From: MR-S7 sp000400995
Lineage (GTDB): Bacteria > Pseudomonadota > Gammaproteobacteria > Burkholderiales > Burkholderiaceae_C
Assembly (NCBI RefSeq): GCF_045291395.1
Contig: NZ_CP152342.1
Coordinates: forward strand, 3,658,001-3,722,000
Direction of reading: 5' to 3'
Length of the DNA stretch: 64,000 bases
Position numbers and translations under genes: made by a program. This document shows positions 51,970 to 59,631 of the stretch, piece by piece; within the stretch, counting starts at the first letter, position 1, and every line of letters starts with the position of its first letter. The notes beneath the pieces are model-generated. The model did no database searches and was not told the origin of the DNA. It saw only the letters and a program-made list of their open reading frames with translations.

Positions 51970-53766
51970 TCAGGCGAGGGCCGCGTCGGTGTCCATGAGC
52001 GGCTTGCTGCCGGCGCGCGCGGTGCGCATCAGCGTGGCGGTCTCGGGGAACAGCTTGGCGAAGTAGAAGCGCGCCGTCTGCAGCTTGGCCTGGTAGAACG
52101 GATCAGCGTTGCCTGCGGCGATTTCGCGCAGCGCCACCTGGGCCATGCGTGCGAACAGGTAGCCGAACACCAGGTGGCCGGCCACGCGCAGGTAGTCCAC
52201 GGCGGCGGCGCCCACTTCGTCGGGATTCTGGAAGCCGCGGAAGCCGATCTCGGTGGTGAACTTGGTCATCTGGTCGCCCAGGTAGGCAATGGGGTTGATG
52301 AACTCGGCCATCTTCTCGTTCACGCCCTCTTCGGCCACGAGCTGGCCCACGAGCTTGCCGAACTTCTTGAGCGTGGCGCCGTTGTTCGACAGGATCTTGC
52401 GTCCCAGCAGGTCGAGCGACTGCACGGTGTTCGTGCCTTCGTAGATCATGTTGATGCGGTTGTCGCGCACGAACTGCTCCATGCCCCATTCCTTGATGAA
52501 GCCGTGGCCGCCGAAGACCTGCATGCACGCATTCGTGCTGATGTGGCCGTTGTCGGTGATGAAGGCCTTGACGATGGGCGTGAGCAGGGCGACCAGCTCA
52601 TCGCTGTCCTTGCGCACCTTTTCATCGGGGTGCTCGTGCGCCTTGTCCAGCAGCAGCGTGCAGAAAATCTGCAGCGCACGCGCGCCCTCGGCGTAAGCCT
52701 TGGCGGTGAGCAGCATCTTGCGCACGTCGGGGTGCACGATGATGGGGTCGGCCTCCTTGTCCTTGGCCTTCACGCCGCTCAGCGAGCGCATCTGGATGCG
52801 GTCCTTGGCATAGGCCAGCGCATTCTGGAAGGCCACTTCCGTCAGGCCCAGCGACTGGTTGCCCACGCCCAGGCGCGCGGCGTTCATCATCACGAACATG
52901 GCGGCCAGGCCCTTGTTGGGCTCGCCCACCAGGGTGCCGATGGCGCCGTCGATGGCGATCTGCGCCGTGGCGTTGCCGTGGATGCCCATCTTGTGCTCCA
53001 GGCCCGTGCAGTAGATGGGGTTGCGCTCGCCCAGGCTGCCTTCGGCGTTCACCTTGAACTTGGGCACCACGAACAGGCTGATGCCCTTGCTGCCCTTCGG
53101 CGCGTCGGGCAGGCGGGCCAGCACCAGGTGGACGATGTTCTCGGTGAAGTCGTGCTCGCCCGCGCTGATGAAGATCTTGTTGCCGGTGATCTTGTACGTG
53201 CCATCGGCCTGGGGCTCGGCCTTGGTGCGCAGCAGGCCCAGGTCGGTGCCGCAGTGGGGCTCGGTCAGGCACATGGTGCCGGTCCATTCGCCGCTGGTCA
53301 GCTTGGGCAGGTAGGTCTTCTTCTGCTCGTCGGTGCCGTGCGCATGCAGGGCTTCGTAGGCGCCGTGCGACAGGCCGGGGTACATGGTCCATGCCTGGTT
53401 GGCGCTGTTGAGCATCTCGTAGAGGCACTGGTTCATCACGAACGGCAGGCCCTGACCACCGTAAGCCGGGTCACACGACAGCGCCGCCCAGCCGCCCTCC
53501 ACGTATTGCGCATAGGCTTCCTTGAAGCCCTTGGGCGTGGTGACCTCGTGGGTCTTCTGGTCGAGCGTGCAGCCCTCCGTGTCGCCGCTGATGTTGAGCG
53601 GGAAGGTCACGCCCGCAGCGAACTTACCGGCCTCCTCCAGCACGGCGTTGACGGTGTCGGTGTCCACCTCGGCGTGGCGCGGCATGGCCTTGAACTCGTC
53701 GGTGACCTTGAAGACTTCATGCAGGACGAATTGCATGTCGCGCAGCGGCGGCGTGTAAGTGGGCAT
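51970..53766 (-). CDS. Acyl-CoA dehydrogenase with extra N- and C-terminal domains
   Basis: The 598-residue flavoenzyme is of the DmdC/FadE5-like branch. It has an N-terminal cap (MPTYTPPLRDMQFVLHEV), CLTEPHCGTDLGLLRTKA and IFISAGEHDFTENIVHLVLAR in the FAD-binding beta-barrel, and MQVFGGHGFIKEWGMEQFVRDNRINMIYEGTNTVQSLDLLGRK in the helical domain with the catalytic Glu in YEGTN. A C-terminal extension is about 130 residues. It performs the first oxidation of beta-oxidation. It starts 32 bp downstream of the TetR repressor gene. Confidence 0.95.
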   Translation of the reverse strand: MPTYTPPLRDMQFVLHEVFKVTDEFKAMPRHAEVDTDTVNAVLEEAGKFAAGVTFPLNISGDTEGCTLDQKTHEVTTPKGFKEAYAQYVEGGWAALSCDPAYGGQGLPFVMNQCLYEMLNSANQAWTMYPGLSHGAYEALHAHGTDEQKKTYLPKLTSGEWTGTMCLTEPHCGTDLGLLRTKAEPQADGTYKITGNKIFISAGEHDFTENIVHLVLARLPDAPKGSKGISLFVVPKFKVNAEGSLGERNPIYCTGLEHKMGIHGNATAQIAIDGAIGTLVGEPNKGLAAMFVMMNAARLGVGNQSLGLTEVAFQNALAYAKDRIQMRSLSGVKAKDKEADPIIVHPDVRKMLLTAKAYAEGARALQIFCTLLLDKAHEHPDEKVRKDSDELVALLTPIVKAFITDNGHISTNACMQVFGGHGFIKEWGMEQFVRDNRINMIYEGTNTVQSLDLLGRKILSNNGATLKKFGKLVGQLVAEEGVNEKMAEFINPIAYLGDQMTKFTTEIGFRGFQNPDEVGAAAVDYLRVAGHLVFGYLFARMAQVALREIAAGNADPFYQAKLQTARFYFAKLFPETATLMRTARAGSKPLMDTDAALA

Positions 53767-53798
53767 GGTGGACTCCTGGAAAAAAGTGGAAATGAAGG

Positions 53799-54452
53799 TC
53801 AAGGCTGGACGCCGTAGCGCGCCAGGATGTTGTCGAAGCCGGCGTTCGCGCGGTCGATGGAGCCGGGCGTGCGCAGGAAGCGCGCCTCGTAGTGCAGCGC
53901 CAGGATCAGGCCGTGGATCTCGAACAGCATCTGGTCCTCGTTCACGTCCGGCTGGATCTCGCCGCATTCCTTGCACTGCTGGATGGCCCGCTTCATGGCG
54001 GCATGCCAGGTCAGCACCGAACCCGCCAGCGCGTCGCGCACCGGGCCCGCGCGGTCGTCGAACTCCACGGCGCCGCTGATGTAGATGCAGCCAGAGTCGA
54101 TCTCGATCGAGGTGCGCTGCATCCAGTTGGCGAACATCGCGCGCAGGCGTGCCACGCCACGCGGAGCGCTCATGGCGGGATAGAACACTTCCTGCTCGAA
54201 GCGCGCGTGGTATTCGCGCACCACGGAGATCTGCAGTTCCTCGCGCGAGCCGAAATGGGCGAAGACGCCGGACTTGCTCATGCCCGTCACGTCGGCCAAG
54301 GCGCCGATGGACAAGCCCTCCAGCCCGATGTGCGTCGCCAGGCCCAGCGCCGCATCGACGATCGCGGCCTTGGTCTGCTGCCCTTTCTGCAGCGCCCGGC
54401 CTGCGCGGCGGGGCGCACGGGCGGGCTTGGGAGAGGTGGTCGATGCGGGCAT
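53799..54452 (-). CDS. TetR-family repressor of the beta-oxidation operon
   Basis: The 217-residue protein has the HTH KGQQTKAAIVDAALGLATHIGLEGLSIGALADVTGMSKSGVFAHFGSREEL and a ligand domain ending in a TetR_C-like helix bundle (QCKECGEIQPDVNEDQMLFEIHGLILALHYEARFL). The start MPASTTSPKPARAP at 54452 puts a perfect palindrome 15 nt upstream, a clear autoregulatory site. As first gene of the operon it should repress the acyl-CoA dehydrogenase to thioesterase genes until an acyl-CoA binds. Confidence 0.92.
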   Translation of the reverse strand: MPASTTSPKPARAPRRAGRALQKGQQTKAAIVDAALGLATHIGLEGLSIGALADVTGMSKSGVFAHFGSREELQISVVREYHARFEQEVFYPAMSAPRGVARLRAMFANWMQRTSIEIDSGCIYISGAVEFDDRAGPVRDALAGSVLTWHAAMKRAIQQCKECGEIQPDVNEDQMLFEIHGLILALHYEARFLRTPGSIDRANAGFDNILARYGVQP

Positions 54453-54466
54453 GGCACAAATAAAAC

Positions 54467-54478
54467 GAACGATCGTTC
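54467..54478. promoter_or_regulatory. TetR operator upstream of the beta-oxidation operon
   Basis: GAACGATCGTTC is a perfect 12-bp palindrome flanked by AT-rich bases (AATAAAAC on one side, TATTTTG on the other), 15 nt before the tetR start codon. It would overlap the operon promoter, so repressor binding would block transcription. Confidence 0.85.
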
Positions 54479-54584
54479 TATTTTGCACAAAAGACAGGGC
54501 CTGCGCCAGAGCCTCTCTCCCTGTGCGGGGATTTCGGGGGTAAACCCCTAGAAGAAAACCGGCGAGGCTGGCAGCGTGCCGCCG

Positions 54585-55223
54585 TTACAGCAGCCGTGCC
54601 AGCGTAGCGTCGAGGTGCTCCGTGGGCGATCGGCGGAAACCCGTGCGCGCGTAGCGCTGCAGCCGACCGCAGATCAGGTCGCTCAGCGCGGCGGCGGCCA
54701 CCTGCGCCTGCGCGGTGGGTGCCGCATCGCCCGCGGCCTGTGCCGCGGGGCGCAGGCATTGGCGCAGCGTGGCCTCGATCTTGTCGAAGAACAGGTTCAT
54801 GCGCTGCTGCAGGCGCTCGTTCTCGTACACCAGCGCATCGCCCACCATCACCCGCACCATGCCGGGATTGCGCTCGCCGAACTGCAGCACCATCGCCACG
54901 ATGCGCGCGGCCGCCTGGGCGCCGTGGCCATCCCGCTCGGCAATCTGGTTCACCAGGGTGAAGACGCTCTGCTCGATGAAGTCGATGAGCCCCTCGAACA
55001 TCTGCGCCTTGCTGGCGAAGTGGCGGTACAACGCCGCCTCGCTCACCTCCAGTTGCCGCGCCAGGGCGGCCGTGGTGATGCGCTCGGCCCCCGGCTGCTG
55101 CAGCATGGACGCGAGGGTCTGCAGGATCTGCTCGCGCCGCTCCCCCGGCCGGGGCCGGCGGCGTGCGGCCGGAGCGTCTTCGGAAGCGGTGGGTTCGGGG
55201 AGTGCGGAGATCGATTCGGACAT
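54585..55223 (-). CDS. slmA: Nucleoid occlusion factor SlmA
   Basis: The 212-residue TetR-fold protein has RRRPRPGERREQILQTLASMLQQPGAERITTAALARQLEVSEAALYRHFASKAQMFEGLIDFIE and the SlmA C-terminal features LCGRLQRYARTGFRRSPTEH. It binds chromosomal SBS sites and blocks FtsZ assembly over the nucleoid. The start MSESISALPEP (55223) was chosen for its fit to the family. It lies behind argB with a palindromic repeat between; slmA next to argB is a common Burkholderiales layout. Confidence 0.94.
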   Translation of the reverse strand: MSESISALPEPTASEDAPAARRRPRPGERREQILQTLASMLQQPGAERITTAALARQLEVSEAALYRHFASKAQMFEGLIDFIEQSVFTLVNQIAERDGHGAQAAARIVAMVLQFGERNPGMVRVMVGDALVYENERLQQRMNLFFDKIEATLRQCLRPAAQAAGDAAPTAQAQVAAAALSDLICGRLQRYARTGFRRSPTEHLDATLARLL

Positions 55224-55279
55224 AGGCAACACCTGTGTGCAATTGATTCTCGCACAGCGCTGCGCCAGCCCCTTCACTC

Positions 55280-55338
55280 CTGAATTGGTAGCTTCCAGCG
55301 CTTTCCCGACAAGCGCTGGAGCCCTATTTCACTGAAAT
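55280..55338 (-). repeat. Palindromic repeat abutting the argB stop codon
   Basis: GAATTGGTAGCTTCCAGCGC, loop TTTCCCGAC, then AAGCGCTGGAGCCC and ATTTC make a near-canonical copy. It ends 2 bp before the argB stop and is transcribed in the argB-slmA message, so it could form a 3' hairpin. Confidence 0.8.
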
Positions 55339-55340
55339 TC

Positions 55341-56231
55341 TCAGTGGCTGCGGATCATGGTGCCGTAGGCTTGGTCCGTCAGGATTTCCAGCAGCATCGA
55401 ATGCGGCACGCGGCCATCGATGATGTGCACCGCGTTCACGCCGGCCTTGGCCGCGTCCAGCGCGCCACTGATCTTGGGCAGCATGCCGCCGGAGATGGTG
55501 CCGTCTGCGAACAGTCCGTCGATCTCGCGCGCCGTCAGGTCGGTGAGCAGGTTGCCCGCCTTGTCAAGCACGCCCGGGGTGTTGGTGAGCAGCACCAATT
55601 TCTCGGCTTGCAGCACCGTAGCCAGCTTGCTGGCCACCACATCGGCGTTGATGTTGTAGCTCTCGTTCTCTTCGCCGAAACCGATGGGGCTGATGACGGG
55701 GATAAACGCATCGTCCTGCAGCGCCTTGACCACGCTGGGGTCGATGGAAACGATGTCGCCGACCTGGCCCACGTCGTACTCGACGTTCGGATCCTTGTTG
55801 TCCACCATCTTGAGCTTCTTGGCGCGGATCAGCCCACCGTCGCGCCCCGTCAGGCCCACGGCCTTGCCGCCCGCCTGGTGGATCAGGCCAACGATGTCCT
55901 GCTGCACTTCGCCGGCCAGCACCCATTCCACCACTTCCATGGTCTCGGCATCGGTCACGCGCATGCCCTGGATGAACTCGCCCTTCTTGCCCAGGCGACC
56001 CAGCGCCGCCTCGATCTGCGGGCCGCCGCCATGGACCACCACTGGGTTCATGCCCACGAGCTTGAGCAGCACCACGTCCTCGGCGAAATCGGCCTGCAGG
56101 GCCGGATCGGTCATCGCGTTGCCGCCGTACTTGATCACCAGCGTCTTGCCGTGAAACTTGCGGATGTAGGGCAGCGCCTGGGCCAGGATTTCAGCCTTGT
56201 CGCGAGGGGCGATCGAAAGAAGGTCGGTCAT
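55341..56231 (-). CDS. argB: N-acetylglutamate kinase
   Basis: Second step of arginine synthesis. The 296-residue amino-acid kinase has KTLVIKYGGNAMTD, VVHGGGPQIEAALGRLGKKGEFIQGMRVTD, GLTGRDGGLIRAKKL and TDLTAREIDGLFADGTISGGMLPK. The N-terminal region SIAPRDKAEILAQALPYIRKFHG is the arginine-sensitive type, so feedback inhibition by arginine is likely. It is upstream of slmA in the same direction. Confidence 0.98.
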   Translation of the reverse strand: MTDLLSIAPRDKAEILAQALPYIRKFHGKTLVIKYGGNAMTDPALQADFAEDVVLLKLVGMNPVVVHGGGPQIEAALGRLGKKGEFIQGMRVTDAETMEVVEWVLAGEVQQDIVGLIHQAGGKAVGLTGRDGGLIRAKKLKMVDNKDPNVEYDVGQVGDIVSIDPSVVKALQDDAFIPVISPIGFGEENESYNINADVVASKLATVLQAEKLVLLTNTPGVLDKAGNLLTDLTAREIDGLFADGTISGGMLPKISGALDAAKAGVNAVHIIDGRVPHSMLLEILTDQAYGTMIRSH

Positions 56232-56271
56232 GGGGCAATTTCAATGCGGAAAAGTGCCGCAGATTGTGCAA

Positions 56272-57371
56272 CTAAAACCGCATCCAGTCTGGCACCTTGA
56301 AGCGCACTATGCCGATGTATGCCGTCACGTAGGTCACACCGAACAATCCGCAGAACGCCATAAGCACAAGCGTATTGCGCCAGAACAGCACGGCAGGTAC
56401 CACCGTCAGCATAAAAAACGCCCATAGATAGGGAGAAGTACGGTTGTTGCGCTTGAGCATACGGCGCGCTTCGTCATCATGGAACACGCCGCGCACGAGC
56501 CGGCGGTAGATGAGCTGATGGAAGTGCAGGGCATCGGCCATGCCGGGCGAGTCGCCCCGGGCCAGCTTCCGGTAAATCGAGAACATCGTCTCCCAGATCG
56601 GATAGATCAACAGCAGCACAGGGAACCAAGGCGATACGTCAACGTTGCGCTGCACCAGCGACAGGCTGGCCACCGCGATCACCACGCCCCAGATGTAGGC
56701 CCCGCCATCGCCCGCGAACAGCATGCCGCGTGGGTAATTCCACACCAGGAACCCTCCCGTGGCCGCAGCGAGACATACCAGCAACGCTCCCAGTGCACGG
56801 TCGCCTACCTGCAGGCACACATGTGCCAAAGCAAGGCAGACGATCAACGCCACCATTCCCGCCAAGCCGTTGTAGCCATCGATGATGTTGAAAGCATGCG
56901 GCAGTCCTGCTATGGCCAGGAGCACGATGCCTACACCCAGCCATGGAGCCTGGCCCAGCAATGTGTCCAGCCATGGCAGGCCCAACCGAGTCACATTCAG
57001 TTCCAGCAGCCACGCGGCCAACCCGCCAGATACCAGTGTCAACAGCAACCGATAGCGCACCGTGAGCCGCTGCGTCATATCTTCCGCGATGCCCCCCAAA
57101 GCTGCCGGCAGCAGCACCACGATCCACCAGAACACCCAGAAGCCCATGCGCAATGAGCCTGGGTCGCCCGCATGCGTCTGCCAGATGCCCAGCAGCCAGC
57201 TTGCCACCACGCCTGCCAGCAGCGCCATCCCGCCCAAGCGCGGCACTTCGCCCACGTGAAAGCGCTGGGGCATGGTTTCGCCATACATTGCTGCGCGCCC
57301 CCCATCCAACGGATGATGTAAGCAGCAGACAGCCCTGCAACGAGAAAGCCAACCAGAGACAACCAGATCAT
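56272..57371 (-). pseudogene. WecA/MraY-type polyprenyl-phosphate sugar transferase, frameshifted
   Basis: The first membrane helix (MIWLSLVGFLVAGLSAAYIIRWMG) reads from 57371 to about 57303. The rest (GRAAMYGETMPQRFHVGEVPRLGGMALLAGV onward) is in another frame. One extra base in the C6/G6 run at 57298-57303 would join them to about 366 residues with some ten helices. Motifs are RFHVGEVPRLGG, NIIDGYNGLAG, FAGDGGAYIWGVV (catalytic Asp) and the cytosolic HFHQLIYRR loop. The family moves a sugar-1-phosphate to undecaprenyl phosphate. It heads the envelope cluster but is divergent from the next gene. Confidence 0.82.
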
Positions 57372-57566
57372 GGGGGGCTGATGGTACTCGCACTGCCCAG
57401 CCAGCGGCTTGGCGGATACGCCAACCGTCCCCTCAATTTGCAACTAACTGGCGCATGCTTTACCCCCCACCGCATGCCGCTGCCGGGCGCCAGGGAGATT
57501 GCTGGGACAATGCACCGCGAAGGCCGCCGGTGAATACGTACACCGCCTGGCCTGGGAAGCCGACCA

Positions 57567-58292
57567 ATGAAGAGAGAAATAACCGAAAAAGTACGCTACG
57601 TCATGGATGAACTGGTGCCGCCCGCCATTCGCGACAGCCGTTGGTTCATGTGGCCCTTCTTCGTGATGGCCTATGGCACCTTTGCGGTCCGGCCCTTCAT
57701 GGAGTTCAAGTCCCGGGCATACGCCATGACAGCGGAGGATTACAGGAATTTCTATGCCTCGCTGGGCAATTCGATATCCCGCAGGCGCGTAAGCGATCTC
57801 AACGAGGCTTCGGTGCGCTTCATCACCGAGCAGTTGCGGCACACCAGCGGCATGAGCCTGCTCGACGTCGGCACGGGCAACGGCTATCTGCTCTCCCGGC
57901 TCAGCGGGGAGCGTCCATGGCGCAGGCTCGCAGGCGTTGACGTGGTTGCCGTCACCGGCGAATCGACGCATTTTGAATTCCATGAGGGCATGCTCCCATC
58001 GCTGCCCTTCGCGGATCACGAATTCGACGTCGTAACCTGCACCCACGTCGTCGAACACCTGCTCGACGTCGAAGCATCGATCAAGGAACTGCTGCGCATC
58101 ACGAGGAGGCAACTGTTCATCGTCCTGCCGCGGCAACGCTACTACTTCTACACGCTCGACGAGCACTTGAACTTCTATCCGCACATCGAACCCCTGCTCC
58201 GGCTGCTGCAGCCCCACCAAGTGCGCCATGAACTCCGGGGGGGCGACTGGGCCATCGCCATCACCCCGGCCATGCAGACCGCTGCCCCATGA
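57567..58292 (+). CDS. Class I SAM-dependent methyltransferase
   Basis: The 241-residue protein has SAM motif I LLDVGTGNGYLLSRL and motif IV-like FDVVTCTHVVEHLLDVEASIKELLRI. The N-terminal 60 residues are hydrophobic/aromatic (RWFMWPFFVMAYGTF), perhaps a membrane contact. The substrate is unknown; as first gene of the sugar-lipid operon it may modify a sugar or polyprenol intermediate. Its stop overlaps the next start (ATGA). Confidence 0.85.
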   Translation: MKREITEKVRYVMDELVPPAIRDSRWFMWPFFVMAYGTFAVRPFMEFKSRAYAMTAEDYRNFYASLGNSISRRRVSDLNEASVRFITEQLRHTSGMSLLDVGTGNGYLLSRLSGERPWRRLAGVDVVAVTGESTHFEFHEGMLPSLPFADHEFDVVTCTHVVEHLLDVEASIKELLRITRRQLFIVLPRQRYYFYTLDEHLNFYPHIEPLLRLLQPHQVRHELRGGDWAIAITPAMQTAAP

Positions 58293-58627
58293 GCCAGACG
58301 CTCAAGCTGGTCTTTTCCGCGCTGCTGCTTGCCGCGGCGCTCACGCTGGCCCATGCGCTCCTGCGCTCTGCCGCCAGCCACCCGCCGCTCAGGATCGACT
58401 GGATTGCGCGCACCGGCGCCGCCCTGGTGCTCTACGGCGGAGTTTTCTTCAGCTATGCCTTTCTCCTGCGGTATTTCGATCTGTCCACGCTCTATCCCCT
58501 GTACACAGGCCTGTCCATCATCGGCGTACTCCTGATCGGGACGGTGTATTTTGGAGAAAGCCTATCCCTGCAGAAAATCATCGGCACCGCCACCATCATC
58601 GCTGGCATATTTCTTCTTTCGAAATAG
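58289..58627 (+). CDS. Small EamA/SMR-type membrane protein (ArnE-like flippase)
   Basis: The 112-residue protein has four hydrophobic helices. The C-terminal part (LSTLYPLYTGLSIIGVLLIGTVYFGESLSLQKIIGTATIIAGIFLLS) matches the EamA/SMR half-repeat. ArnE/ArnF-like proteins of this size flip undecaprenyl-phosphate sugars. Its place between a methyltransferase and the GT2/GT-C pair suggests the same job here, moving the GT2 product to the periplasmic face. Confidence 0.82.
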   Translation: MSQTLKLVFSALLLAAALTLAHALLRSAASHPPLRIDWIARTGAALVLYGGVFFSYAFLLRYFDLSTLYPLYTGLSIIGVLLIGTVYFGESLSLQKIIGTATIIAGIFLLSK

Positions 58628-58638
58628 AGCGGCTGCGC

Positions 58639-59631
58639 ATGAAGAAGATTGCAATCGTTACCCCCTGCTTCAACGAAGAGGAGAACATCGGGCCGTTCTT
58701 CGACAGGCTTTCGAAAGTCCTGGCCCGGCACGACCAATACGCATTCCAGCTGATCCTGGTGAATGATGGCAGCTCGGATGGCACTTTCCCGGCCATCGAA
58801 AAACTGTCAAAGCAACAGAAATGGGTGAAAGGCATCAATTTCACCCGGAATTTCGGCAAGGAGGCAGCACTCACCGCCGGGCTGAACCATGCCGGCGGCG
58901 ACGCCGTGATCTTCATCGATGCCGATCTGCAGCACCCGCCCGAAGTCATCGACGACTTCATCCACGCCTGGGAGCACGGCGCCGAAGTGGTGCTGGGCCG
59001 CAGGATATCCCGGGACACAGACACCAAGGCATACCGTTTTCTCGCCAGCATCTTCTACCGGCTTCACAACCGAATTTCCGATGTCAAGCTGCCCGAGAAC
59101 GTCGGCGATTTCAGGCTGATCGACAGGAAAGTGGCCGATCACCTCCGGAGCATGCCCGAGAACTGCCGGTTCATGAAAGGCATGTTCGCCTGGGTGGGAT
59201 ATGCGCCGCAATTCGTCGAATACGAGGTCGAGGAGCGCTTTGGCGGCAAATCATCCTTCAACAAATGGCGCTCCTGGAACTTGGCGCTCGAAGGCATCAC
59301 CAGTTTCAGCACCGCACCCCTTCGAGTCTGGACCTACATTGGAACCGGCGTTTTACTGGTCGGGCTGCTGTACTCCGCCCTCATCATCGTCCGAGCGCTG
59401 ATGCACGGCATACAAACCCCAGGGTATGTGACGCTGCTGACGGCCATGGTGATCTTTGGCGGCGTGCAACTGATAGGGCTCGGCATTCTTGGCGAATACA
59501 TCGGCAGGATCTACATAGAAGCCAAGCGCCGCCCGCCCTATCTCATCAAGGAAATGGTCCAGCAGGAAACACCGCCCGTAGCCCACTTGGACGGCCACAG
59601 CCCCTATGGCAAAGAACAAGACGCCCGTTGA
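58639..59631 (+). CDS. GT2 polyprenyl-phosphate glycosyltransferase (ArnC/GtrB/DPM1-like)
   Basis: The 330-residue protein has a GT-A domain with VTPCFNEEENI, LVNDGSSDGT, FIDADLQHPPEVI (DXD equivalent) and FRLIDRKV, plus two C-terminal helices (TGVLLVGLLYSALIIVRALM, LLTAMVIFGGVQLIGLGILGEYIGRIYIE). It transfers a sugar from a nucleotide donor to undecaprenyl phosphate on the cytosolic face. It overlaps the GT-C gene by 26 bp. The donor sugar is not evident. Confidence 0.92.
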   Translation: MKKIAIVTPCFNEEENIGPFFDRLSKVLARHDQYAFQLILVNDGSSDGTFPAIEKLSKQQKWVKGINFTRNFGKEAALTAGLNHAGGDAVIFIDADLQHPPEVIDDFIHAWEHGAEVVLGRRISRDTDTKAYRFLASIFYRLHNRISDVKLPENVGDFRLIDRKVADHLRSMPENCRFMKGMFAWVGYAPQFVEYEVEERFGGKSSFNKWRSWNLALEGITSFSTAPLRVWTYIGTGVLLVGLLYSALIIVRALMHGIQTPGYVTLLTAMVIFGGVQLIGLGILGEYIGRIYIEAKRRPPYLIKEMVQQETPPVAHLDGHSPYGKEQDAR

